From contig JAFXDY010000123.1 of NCBI GenBank assembly GCA_017521105.1, positions 1 to 50,322 on the forward strand: 50,322 nucleotides of DNA. Reading direction: 5' to 3'. Both the position numbers and the translations under genes were made by a program. This document shows, one piece after another, positions 1 to 8,214 of the stretch; the stretch's first letter is position 1, and every line of letters begins with the position of its first letter. The DNA is from Treponema sp. (GTDB lineage Bacteria > Spirochaetota > Spirochaetia > Treponematales > Treponemataceae). The notes under the pieces were generated by a model. It did not search any database and had not been told where the DNA came from. It saw only the letters and a list, made by a program, of their open reading frames with translations.

Positions 1-486
1 TTGATTAAATCTATTGGTGGTGAAGCAATTTCTTTTATTGCTTTGCCAGAATGGTTTACTCCAATTTTTGTAATTTCTGGTGTATGGCAAAACTTAGGTT
101 GGGGAACAATTTTGTACCTAGCTGCTATTGCTGGAATTAATCCTTCATTGTATGAAGCGGCCGAAGTTGATGGTGCAAACCACTTCCAAAGAGTTTGGCA
201 CGTAACAATTCCATGTATTTTACCAACTATTACAACTTTGCTTATTCTTGATATTGGTGGACTTGTAGGTTCAGGTGCTTCGTTTGAAAAAGTATTCCTT
301 CTTTATAACCCAATGACTTACGAAACTGCAGATATTATTTCTACGTTTGTATTCCGTTTGGGTCTTGGTTCCGGAAACTATAGTTATTCAACTGCTGTAA
401 ACTTGTTTGAAGCCTTCTTGAATTTGGGATTATTAACAGTTGCTAACAAAATTTCTAAGAAAATTACAGGCGCAGGTTTGTGGTAA
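1..486 (+). CDS. Sugar ABC transporter permease, LplB type (5' truncated)
   Basis: This is the C-terminal 161 residues of a binding-protein-dependent permease; the gene begins before the window, so the TTG at base 1 is an internal Leu codon. The cytoplasmic EAA loop that contacts the ATPase is visible (YEAAEVDGANHFQRVWHVTI), and hydrophobic segments lie on both sides of it. The protein would sit in the inner membrane and form a channel with the permease encoded 23 nt downstream. The LplB-YtcP-solute-binding-protein order without an ATPase gene is typical of CUT1 oligosaccharide importers that borrow a shared MsmX-type ATPase (family knowledge). The substrate cannot be read from the sequence. 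Confidence 0.88.
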   Translation: MIKSIGGEAISFIALPEWFTPIFVISGVWQNLGWGTILYLAAIAGINPSLYEAAEVDGANHFQRVWHVTIPCILPTITTLLILDIGGLVGSGASFEKVFLLYNPMTYETADIISTFVFRLGLGSGNYSYSTAVNLFEAFLNLGLLTVANKISKKITGAGLW

Positions 487-509
487 TAAAAGGATAAAGG
501 AGGTAAAAA

Positions 510-1400
510 ATGCAAGATACTGCTGTAAAAGTAAAAGAATCTACTGGATACATTGCTTTTAAGGTTATTAATACAGTGTTTATGATTTTTATTTGTGTTG
601 TAACTTTGTATCCATTTTTATATTTAGTTGCACAATCTTTTTCTTCTGAAGTTGCTATTAGCCAAGGAAAAGTTTCTTTAATTCCTGTTGGATTTAATAT
701 TGAAACTTATAAATCTGTATTAGAAAAAGGTGATTTTATTCTTAGTTATAAAAATACAGTAATTTATTCAATTATTGGTACTTTTGTTTCTTTGATGCTT
801 AGTTGTTTTTTGGCTTATCCACTTTCTAAAACTGAATTAAAAATTAATAAGTTTTTAACAAAATTTGTAATTTTTACTATGTACTTTGGTGGTGGTATTA
901 TTCCTAACTACGTATTAATGAAAAGACTTCATCTTGATAATACAATTGCAGGATTTATTATTCCTTCAATGTTGAGTACTTATTACATTATTTTGATGAA
1001 ATCATTCTTCTCTGATACTCCAAAAGAGTTGGAAGAAGCTGCCGAACTTGATGGATTGAGTCCAATTGGAATTTTCTTTAAAGTTGTATTCCCACTTTCT
1101 ATGCCAATTATTGCAACTATGATTTTGTTTAATGCAGTTGGTTATTGGAATAACTGGTACAACGCTTTCTTGTATCTTGATAAGAAAGAAATGTGGCCTG
1201 TAGCTTATTACTTAAAAACAATTATTAGTGGTGCTTCTACTTCTGCTGATCCAGGTGAAGCTACTGCCGAAAAATTACAAATTTCTGCCAACATTAAATC
1301 TTGTTCTATGGTATTAATGGCTTTACCTATTATTTGTGTGTATCCATTTGTTTCAAAATACTATGTTGAAGGTATGATGTTAGGTGGTGTGAAAGAATGA
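510..1400 (+). CDS. Sugar ABC transporter permease, YtcP/LplC type
   Basis: This 296-aa inner-membrane permease is the second half of the importer channel. A near-perfect Shine-Dalgarno (AAAGGAGG) lies just before the ATG. It has about six hydrophobic segments, and the EAA loop reads EAAELDGLSPIGIFFKVVFP at about residues 175-195. The long polar stretch before the last helix (GASTSADPGEATAEKL) is usual in the YtcP subgroup. It is co-transcribed with the upstream permease. A 125-nt gap with a strong hairpin separates it from the solute-binding protein gene. The substrate is unknown; oligosaccharides or uronides are typical for this subgroup. Confidence 0.92.
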   Translation: MQDTAVKVKESTGYIAFKVINTVFMIFICVVTLYPFLYLVAQSFSSEVAISQGKVSLIPVGFNIETYKSVLEKGDFILSYKNTVIYSIIGTFVSLMLSCFLAYPLSKTELKINKFLTKFVIFTMYFGGGIIPNYVLMKRLHLDNTIAGFIIPSMLSTYYIILMKSFFSDTPKELEEAAELDGLSPIGIFFKVVFPLSMPIIATMILFNAVGYWNNWYNAFLYLDKKEMWPVAYYLKTIISGASTSADPGEATAEKLQISANIKSCSMVLMALPIICVYPFVSKYYVEGMMLGGVKE

Positions 1401-1406
1401 TACAAT

Positions 1407-1436
1407 ACTAGTATACTAGTTAGGGGAAATCCCCTA
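1407..1436 (+). other. Palindrome plus hairpin between permease and binding-protein genes
   Basis: A perfect 14-bp palindrome (ACTAGTATACTAGT, 1407-1420) is followed at once by a hairpin with a TAGGGG/CCCCTA stem and AAAT loop (1421-1436). No T-tract follows, so it is unlikely to be a full terminator. Such intra-operon hairpins often protect the upstream mRNA end or cause partial termination, giving different levels of permease and binding protein. That role is inferred. Confidence 0.5.
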
Positions 1437-1525
1437 TGGTAAACTGGTTTATGTATTTTACAATGAATATAATCGAAAGATTGTAGATAAAGTAATTTAA
1501 AAAGTCATACTGAGGAGGAAAATGT

Positions 1526-3223
1526 ATGAAAAAGTTAGTAACTAGCTTAGTTGCAATTACTTGTGCATCAATGCTTTTAGTTTCTTGTGGTGGAAAAAAA
1601 GAAAAAGCTGCTGATGCAGGTGCTGCTAAAGGTTATACTTTTGGAGCAGAACAAACATTCCGTTCTGAAGAAAAAGTAACTTATAGCATGTTCTTTAGCG
1701 ATGCTTCATGGTATCCAAAAATTGAAACATGGGAATCTGAAGGTGTTTTCAAAGATATCGAAGATTTGACAAATGTACACTTAGATTTAACTTCATTTGA
1801 TAGCGGTGACTATAACCAAAAAGTTAACCTTGCTATTAACTCTGGTTCTTCTGCTTATATTATTCCAAAAATCTATTCTGAAGACCAATATGTAGCTGGT
1901 GGTGGTGTAGTTGCAGTTTCTGATTACACAAAATACATGCCAAACTTTACAGCATTCGTAGAAAAATATGATATGGCTGCTGATTTGGATACAATTAGAC
2001 AAAATGATGGTAAATTCTACCGTCTTCCAGGTTTGCACCAAGCTGCTCTTCAAGACTATACAATTATGGTTCGTGAAGATATTTTTGAAGCTGCTGGATA
2101 CAATGTTCGTGAATTAGAAAAAGATTGGACTTGGGAAACTTTACATGACGTTTTAGTTGGTGTAAAAAAATATATGGTTAGCCAAGGAATGATTTCTGAA
2201 TCTGACTATATCTGGTCTGACCTTTGGTGTGGTGAATCTGGAAAAGGTACAGGTGGAAACCTTCTTAAATTGATGGGGTCTTCATACAACGTTCTTTCTG
2301 GATGGGCTATTGAAGGTTCAAACGGTGGTATTAAGTTTGATTATGACAAAAAAGAATTCTATTCTTCATCTGTAAGTGAAGATTACAAAAAATTCATTGC
2401 TGTTGCTAATAGCTTTGTAAAAGATGGAATCTTAGATCCAGAAACATTTACACAAGCTGATGATACAGCAAACAATAAATTCTACAATGGTAAAACTGTT
2501 ATTAAATCTACAAACAGAAGTTCTATGTCTAACGATATTGCTTCTGTAAACAAAATCCTTGGTGAAGGAAATGCAAAAATTTATGTAACAGCATATCCAT
2601 CTGGAACAACTAAAAACTTGGCTGAAACTTCACGTCTTGAATGTGGTGTTATGATTGCTCAAAAAGCTCTTGATGAACTTGGTGAAGAAAACTTCATTAA
2701 AATGATGCGCTTTGTTGACTGGATGTTCTATTCAAAAGAAGCTTATACTTTGACAAAATGGGGTCCAGAAGGAAAAACATGGCAATATGTTGATGTTGAT
2801 GGTATGAAAGTTAAACAACTTCTTCCAGGATACAAATGTGGTGGTTTAGGAATTGGTGGTGCTGATTCTGACACAGATATCCGTTTGAAATGGGGATACG
2901 CTTGTGGTAACTACTTCTATGGTCACTCAACTGCTGAATCTACAGATAACTTTACTCCAGACGTACAAGATTTGTATGCTCGTTATGGAAAATACAAAAC
3001 TGTAGCTAAAGTTGATCCAAAAGCAAAACCAACTGAAGATCAAAGAGAACAATTGAATCTTTGGGCTGTTCCATTAATTGATAACATCAACTCTTGGACA
3101 TTGAAATTCATTACAGGTCAAAAAGATATTAATGCTGACTGGGATGAATATATTGCTTCTTGTGAAAACTTGAACATTAATAACATTGTAAAACTTACTA
3201 ACGAGATTTATAAAGCTCAATAG
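1526..3223 (+). CDS. Extracellular solute-binding lipoprotein (LipO type) of the sugar importer
   Basis: This 565-aa lipoprotein should capture the sugar for the preceding permeases. The N-terminus is a lipoprotein signal peptide ending LLVSC, with the lipidated Cys at residue 21, followed by GGKKEKAADAG. The length and the aromatic-rich body fit the large binding proteins that travel with LplB/YtcP permeases. The AGGAGG Shine-Dalgarno at 1514-1519 supports the ATG at 1526; an ATG at 1522 is out of frame and too close. It is the last gene of the importer operon; hairpins and a terminator follow. The ligand is unknown. Confidence 0.92.
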   Translation: MKKLVTSLVAITCASMLLVSCGGKKEKAADAGAAKGYTFGAEQTFRSEEKVTYSMFFSDASWYPKIETWESEGVFKDIEDLTNVHLDLTSFDSGDYNQKVNLAINSGSSAYIIPKIYSEDQYVAGGGVVAVSDYTKYMPNFTAFVEKYDMAADLDTIRQNDGKFYRLPGLHQAALQDYTIMVREDIFEAAGYNVRELEKDWTWETLHDVLVGVKKYMVSQGMISESDYIWSDLWCGESGKGTGGNLLKLMGSSYNVLSGWAIEGSNGGIKFDYDKKEFYSSSVSEDYKKFIAVANSFVKDGILDPETFTQADDTANNKFYNGKTVIKSTNRSSMSNDIASVNKILGEGNAKIYVTAYPSGTTKNLAETSRLECGVMIAQKALDELGEENFIKMMRFVDWMFYSKEAYTLTKWGPEGKTWQYVDVDGMKVKQLLPGYKCGGLGIGGADSDTDIRLKWGYACGNYFYGHSTAESTDNFTPDVQDLYARYGKYKTVAKVDPKAKPTEDQREQLNLWAVPLIDNINSWTLKFITGQKDINADWDEYIASCENLNINNIVKLTNEIYKAQ

Positions 3224-3269
3224 TTTGTAAATAGTTAAACGTAAGATGGGGATTAATGAATCCTGTGCT

Positions 3270-3349
3270 AAAAGGAATGTGCTTTGATGGTAGACTTTAG
3301 TGCTTCATTCCTTTTGGCAAATATGGGATTTATTAGTCCCTTTTTGTTT
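3270..3349 (+). terminator. Hairpin plus intrinsic terminator of the importer operon
   Basis: A long imperfect stem pairs AAAAGGAATG (3270-3279) with CATTCCTTTT (3306-3315). A compact second hairpin follows at 3325-3340 (GGGATT/AGTCCC, one G-U pair) and runs into TTTTTGTTTTT. This is the only terminator-like structure after the solute-binding protein gene. Confidence 0.65.
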
Positions 3350-3391
3350 TTAAATAGAGAATCGTACAATTCCCCTAAGGTGTTTTTCTTA

Positions 3392-3545
3392 TATTTTTGG
3401 CTGCCCCGAGGCTTGAACAGGCCCTGAAGGAAAACTTTGTTTGACTGAAGGGAGCCACCGGGTAAGCAAGCTTTATGCTTGCGGCCGGGGCTGGAGTGAA
3501 ACGAAACTGTGAAAGGCGAGTATGCCAATGAACTGGGCTCTTTTT
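3392..3545. repeat. GC-rich imperfect-palindrome intergenic repeat, copy A
   Basis: This gap between the binding-protein and AraC genes is much GC-richer than its surroundings. Its core (3462 to about 3515) has a GCAAGC/GCTTGC hairpin with a 5-nt loop. It continues into GGAGTGAAACGAAACTGTG and matches 29650 to about 29705 closely, including the hairpin and its 3' flank. The rest of 3224-3547 holds only the terminator above. The open frame across it on the minus strand is not credited as a gene. Confidence 0.6.
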
Positions 3546-3547
3546 AA

Positions 3548-4414
3548 TTACATTTGTTTTTGGCGACGCTGTTTTGGTGTTATGCCTTTTATTTTTTTGT
3601 ATGTTCGAATGAAATGGCTTGAATCTGTGAAGCCTGTTTCTTGGCTGATGTAGTCTAGTGTTTTATCGGTGTAGAGTAGGAGAGTGTCGGCTTTGCAGAT
3701 GCGCACGAATTCTATGTATTCTTTGCAAGTTTTTCCGAATTGGGCTTTGAATTGTTTTGCAAAATTTGAATAACACATGCCACATTTGTTTGCCAATTTT
3801 TCTATGTTGATATTTTCGGAAGAATGTTTGTCTATGTATTCTAAAACTGAAAAATCTTTTGAACTGAATTGGTCGAATGTTGTTTTTGAGGAGAATTTAA
3901 AGCCTTTTCTGAGCCAAATTCTGATTAATTCGGTGATTATGAGGCTTATTGTTGATGCAACTTTTATGTCGTAGCCAAATTCTTTGTGTTTTGTTTCCCA
4001 AATGCAATTTTCGAAGAATAATTTTACTGGATTGTATTGAAGTTCTTCTGCGGTGATTAGGTTGTATGGTGTGTTTAGGTTTGTTGCGTTGTCTAGTAAT
4101 TTAGGCAATTTTGGGGAACCTGGTGTTGTATTTGAAAGAATCATTTCGTCAAATTTTATTACGTAAAATAGTAGTTCTTCATTTTCTTCTGATGGAAAGT
4201 CTAAAAATGAATGAATTTGTTTTGGGTGAAAAATAATCATGTCACCTGGAGTTAGGGTGTATTTATTTTTTTCTACTTCGGCTAAGAGTTTTCCTTTTAC
4301 CAGATAAACCATTTCTGTAAAATAGTGCCAATGAGGTTTTACGTCTTTCCAATTGCCAGAAAAAGCTTGGAATGGTGCGTTTAATATATCTGAATATTCA
4401 AAAAGCTCATCCAT
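3548..4414 (-). CDS. AraC-family transcriptional regulator with cupin sensor domain
   Basis: This 288-aa regulator has two domains. The N-terminal half is a cupin-like ligand-binding fold: HWHYFTEMVYLVKG, then a TPGDMIIFHPKQIHSF strand with typical cupin His, Gly and Asp residues. The last ~100 residues hold the paired AraC helix-turn-helix motifs, ending in the family signature GFTDSSHFIRTYKKIKGITP. A GGAG Shine-Dalgarno lies about ten bases before the ATG. It is convergent with the sugar importer operon and divergent from the ABC exporter at 4570. The importer operon is the likelier target because cupin-AraC proteins usually sense sugars; that link is inferred. Confidence 0.92.
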   Translation of the reverse strand: MDELFEYSDILNAPFQAFSGNWKDVKPHWHYFTEMVYLVKGKLLAEVEKNKYTLTPGDMIIFHPKQIHSFLDFPSEENEELLFYVIKFDEMILSNTTPGSPKLPKLLDNATNLNTPYNLITAEELQYNPVKLFFENCIWETKHKEFGYDIKVASTISLIITELIRIWLRKGFKFSSKTTFDQFSSKDFSVLEYIDKHSSENINIEKLANKCGMCYSNFAKQFKAQFGKTCKEYIEFVRICKADTLLLYTDKTLDYISQETGFTDSSHFIRTYKKIKGITPKQRRQKQM

Positions 4415-4569
4415 TTTTTATGTACTCCGATTTTTTTCTGTATTTTTTTTGTGTAGAGATTTATACAATAAATATCTTCTTTTTTTATATCACGGAATTG
4501 ATAATAATGCTACTGTTTTTTTGTTAGTATTTTAAATTTATTTCTTTTATTTAATTGGATGGGAATTTT

Positions 4570-6306
4570 ATGAAGAAAAAGACAGCCTTTAGTTGGATAT
4601 GGTCTTATGTAAGAAAATATCGAATTGGAATGTTTATTGGGCTTACTTTTAGCGTTGTCGTAGCAGCATTAAATCTGATTAATCCTTTGATTACAGGTAG
4701 AATTGTTGATGAAGTTATTAAGAATGGTAAGCATTCTATGTTGACAGGCCTTTTGCTTATTATGGTTTGTACAACCTTGGGAAAAGCTATTATTCGTTAT
4801 AGTTATCAGACAATTTTTGAACATTGTTCACAAAATGTTATTAGAACTATGCGAGAAGATTTGTATGCTCATGTTCAGACTTTGGATTTTTCTTGGTATG
4901 ATAAATCTCCTGCGGGGAATGTTTTAACTTTGCTTACTAGCGACTTGGATAAAGTTCGTCACTTTGTTGCTTGGGTTTTGTATCAGATTCTTGAAAATAG
5001 TTTAATTTATATTTTTTCTATTATAACTCTTTCTGCTATTAACTGGAAATTAACTTTGGCTTTTATGATTATTGCTCCTCCTGTTTTGTATATGGTTCAG
5101 AAATTTAAGATTCAGATTAAGCCGGCTCATATGAAGGTTCGTGACCAATTTGCAGTTTTGAATACTCGTGTTGGTGAAAATATTGAAGGAAACAGAGTTG
5201 TAAAAGCCTTTGTTCGTGAAAAATATGAGATTGAACGTTTTGAAGTTGAAAATGAAAATTTTAAGAATGTTGCGGTTGAAAATGCTGATGTTCGTGTAAA
5301 ATATACTCCTTGGATTGAAGCTTTGTGTGGTATTTTGCCAGTTGTTTTGATTTTGTTTGGTGGATATTTGGTTATAAAAAACGAAATGACAATTGGTCAG
5401 CTTGTAACTTTTAATGGTTTGATGTGGGCTTTTACTCAGCCAATTAATATGTTTGGGCATCTTGTTGATAATACTCAAAACTTTAGTGCTTCGGCAGATA
5501 GACTTTACGAATTGTGGAACATTAAACCTTCTATTAAAAACAAGGAAAATGCAATTGATAAAGGTGATGAACCAATTACAGGAAAAGTTGAATTTAGAAA
5601 TGTAAACTTTGGATATAATTCAGCAAATCAGATTTTGAAAAATGTTTCTTTTACAATTAATCCTGGAATGACTGTTGGTATTTTGGGACCAACTGGGGCT
5701 GGAAAATCTACAATTGCGAATTTGTTATGCCGTTTTTATGACGTTGGTGAAGGTTCGGTTTTAATTGATGATGTTGATATTAAAGATTACAATTTGCAGT
5801 ATTTAAGAAAAAATATTGGAATTACAATGCAGGAAGCTTTTTTGTTTAGTGATACTGTTGAAGGAAATATTTGTTTTGGAAATATTGATGCTTCTATGGA
5901 AATGGTTGAAAAGGCTAGTGAACTTGCAAGAGTAAAGGATTTTATTGGTGATTTGACTGACGGTTATGACACAATTGTTGGGGAACGTGGTGTTGGACTT
6001 TCTGGTGGTCAAAAACAAAGAATTGCTTTGGCTCGTTTGTTCCTTGCAAATCCAAGAATTATGATTTTGGATGATACAACTTCGGCAGTTGATAATGATA
6101 CAGAATTGAAAATTAGACAATCAATTCAAAGTCAAAGTGAAGGGCATACAACATTTATTATTAGTCATAGAGTTTCTTCGTTTGAAAGTGCTGATGTAAT
6201 TTTAGTAATTCAAAATGGTGAAATTACACAAATGGGTTCTCATAAAGAACTTGTTAATGTTGATGGTTACTATCAGGATGTTTATAAAGAACAAAATGGT
6301 TTGTAA
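4570..6306 (+). CDS. Heterodimeric ABC exporter, subunit with degenerate catalytic site
   Basis: This 578-aa half-transporter has a six-helix membrane domain (about residues 1-310) and a C-terminal nucleotide-binding domain. That domain shows Walker A GPTGAGKST, signature LSGGQKQR and H-loop FIISHR. The Walker B reads MILDDTTSAVD: the catalytic Glu is replaced by Asp (D502), the hallmark of the TM287/BmrC-type subunit of heterodimeric exporters. The ATG at 4570 is preferred over an in-frame TTG at 4555 because GGATGGG lies six bases before it and nothing does before the TTG. It pairs with the gene 88 nt downstream. The substrate is unknown; drugs, lipids or peptides are typical. Confidence 0.93.
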   Translation: MKKKTAFSWIWSYVRKYRIGMFIGLTFSVVVAALNLINPLITGRIVDEVIKNGKHSMLTGLLLIMVCTTLGKAIIRYSYQTIFEHCSQNVIRTMREDLYAHVQTLDFSWYDKSPAGNVLTLLTSDLDKVRHFVAWVLYQILENSLIYIFSIITLSAINWKLTLAFMIIAPPVLYMVQKFKIQIKPAHMKVRDQFAVLNTRVGENIEGNRVVKAFVREKYEIERFEVENENFKNVAVENADVRVKYTPWIEALCGILPVVLILFGGYLVIKNEMTIGQLVTFNGLMWAFTQPINMFGHLVDNTQNFSASADRLYELWNIKPSIKNKENAIDKGDEPITGKVEFRNVNFGYNSANQILKNVSFTINPGMTVGILGPTGAGKSTIANLLCRFYDVGEGSVLIDDVDIKDYNLQYLRKNIGITMQEAFLFSDTVEGNICFGNIDASMEMVEKASELARVKDFIGDLTDGYDTIVGERGVGLSGGQKQRIALARLFLANPRIMILDDTTSAVDNDTELKIRQSIQSQSEGHTTFIISHRVSSFESADVILVIQNGEITQMGSHKELVNVDGYYQDVYKEQNGL

Positions 6307-6394
6307 TTTTTGTGATTTTGGTGGCAGATTGTAAAAGTAGGAACTTTTGCAAAAACTGTTAAATGATTTTATAAAAATTTAGGAAGATATTATT

Positions 6395-8170
6395 ATGGCA
6401 AGAAATAAATTTGATGCAGATGAAGAAATTGAACAGAAATTCAATCCTCATATTATAAAAAGATTATTCCAATGGATAAAGCCTTACAGAAAGTCTATGA
6501 TTTTGTCTTGTATTATTATGCTTTTGGCTTCTGGAATTTCTTTGACTAGCCCTTGGCTTACAAAAAAAGCAATTGATGAAGCTATTCCTACAAAAAATTA
6601 TACAATGTTGTTTATTTTGTCTGGAATTATGCTTTTGTCTACTTTTGTGGTAAGAGTTTTACTTGCTCAAAAACTTAAAATTATGACTAGAGTTGCTCAA
6701 AAAATTATTGTAGAAATTAGACGTGATGTTTTTACAAAATTACAAGCGTTGCCTTTTAGTTATTTTGACAGCCGACCTCACGGAAAAATTTTGATTCGTG
6801 TTGTAAACTATGTAAACTCACTTTCTGATTTGCTTTCTAATGGAATTATTCAGTTAATTAGTGATTTGTTTACCTTAGTTATTATTATTTGTTTTATGAT
6901 TTCTATTGACGTAAAACTTACTTTGGTTTCTATGGCTGTAATTCCTGTTTTGCTTGTTGTATTAATTGGTATGAAAAAGAAACAACACGAAGCTTGGAAG
7001 CAAGAAAGTTATAAACGTTCTAATTTGACAGCTTATCTTTCTGAAAGTTTAAACGGAATGAAAGTTACTCAAAGTTTTGCTCGCGAAAAAGTAAATCAAG
7101 GGATTTTTGATGAACTTTGTGATAAGTGTAAAAAAGTTTGGATTAGAGCGGTAAATATTAATAATGTTATTTGGCCTGTTGTAGATAACCTTTCTACTTT
7201 TGGTGTTGCTTTAGTTTATTTGGCAGGTATTAAATGGCTTGGTGCTTCAGTTACAATTGGTACACTTGTTGCCTTTGCAGGATATATTTGGCGTTTCTGG
7301 GCTCCAATTCAAAATCTTGGAAACTTTTACAATTCAATGGTAACAACTGGTGCTTATGTTGAACGTATTTTTGAATTGTTAGATGAACCTGAAGATATTA
7401 CAGATCGTCCTGGTGCAAAAGAATTGCCTCCAATTAGAGGTCACGTAACTTTTGATAATGTAAACTTTAGTTACGAACCTGGAAATCCAATTCTTAAAAA
7501 GGTAAACTTTACAATTACACCTGGTATGTCTGTTGCTATTGTTGGTCCAACAGGAGCAGGAAAAACTACAATTGTAAACTTGTTGAGCCGTTTTTATAAC
7601 GCAGACGATGGAAAGATTTTAATTGACGGAATTGATATTCAAGAATTGCAAATTAAATCTATTCGTGCTCAAGTTGGTGTAATGTTGCAAGATAGTTTCT
7701 TGTTCTCTGGAACAATTATGGAAAATATTCGCTACGGAAGACTTGATGCTACAGACGAAGAATGTATTGCTGCAGCAAAATCTGTTCAAGCGGATGAATT
7801 TATTAGAGCGTTCCCAGATGGCTACAATACAGTTTTAAGTGCAAATGGTGGTGGTCTTTCACAAGGTCAAAGACAACTTATTAGTTTTGCCAGAGTTTTG
7901 CTTTCTGACCCAAGAATTTTAATTTTGGACGAAGCAACTTCTTCTGTTGATACTCACACAGAAAAACAGTTGCAAGCAGGCTTAAACGAATTATTAAAAG
8001 GAAGAACTTCCTTCATTATTGCACACCGTCTTTCTACAATTAGAAATAGTGATGTAATTTTCTTTGTAGATCACGGTGAAATTGTGGAACGAGGAAATCA
8101 TCAAGAATTGTTAGAATTAAACGGCAATTATGCTTCTATGGTTCAGAAGCAAGTTAACGTTTGTGACTAA
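6395..8170 (+). CDS. Heterodimeric ABC exporter, catalytically competent subunit
   Basis: This 591-aa partner of the preceding gene has an N-terminal six-helix membrane domain and a C-terminal ATPase domain. Walker A is GPTGAGKTT. Walker B is ILDEATSSVD with the catalytic Glu (E513) intact. The H-loop is FIIAHRLST. Its signature motif is LSQGQRQ rather than LSGGQ, as in TM288. The altered signature here and the Asp for Glu in the partner fall on the same composite ATP site. One site is therefore degenerate and the other hydrolytic, as in TM287/288. Shine-Dalgarno AGGAAG precedes the ATG. It is convergent with sbcC, with 44 nt between and no clear terminator. Confidence 0.93.
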   Translation: MARNKFDADEEIEQKFNPHIIKRLFQWIKPYRKSMILSCIIMLLASGISLTSPWLTKKAIDEAIPTKNYTMLFILSGIMLLSTFVVRVLLAQKLKIMTRVAQKIIVEIRRDVFTKLQALPFSYFDSRPHGKILIRVVNYVNSLSDLLSNGIIQLISDLFTLVIIICFMISIDVKLTLVSMAVIPVLLVVLIGMKKKQHEAWKQESYKRSNLTAYLSESLNGMKVTQSFAREKVNQGIFDELCDKCKKVWIRAVNINNVIWPVVDNLSTFGVALVYLAGIKWLGASVTIGTLVAFAGYIWRFWAPIQNLGNFYNSMVTTGAYVERIFELLDEPEDITDRPGAKELPPIRGHVTFDNVNFSYEPGNPILKKVNFTITPGMSVAIVGPTGAGKTTIVNLLSRFYNADDGKILIDGIDIQELQIKSIRAQVGVMLQDSFLFSGTIMENIRYGRLDATDEECIAAAKSVQADEFIRAFPDGYNTVLSANGGGLSQGQRQLISFARVLLSDPRILILDEATSSVDTHTEKQLQAGLNELLKGRTSFIIAHRLSTIRNSDVIFFVDHGEIVERGNHQELLELNGNYASMVQKQVNVCD

Positions 8171-8214
8171 TTTTATAATCAAATAGTTTTAGAAGATTTA
8201 TAGATTTATAAATT

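Noticed and set aside
3268-3528. 86-codon minus-strand frame after the solute-binding protein gene
   Set aside because: It runs through the terminator and repeat copy A, has no ribosome site and resembles no protein.
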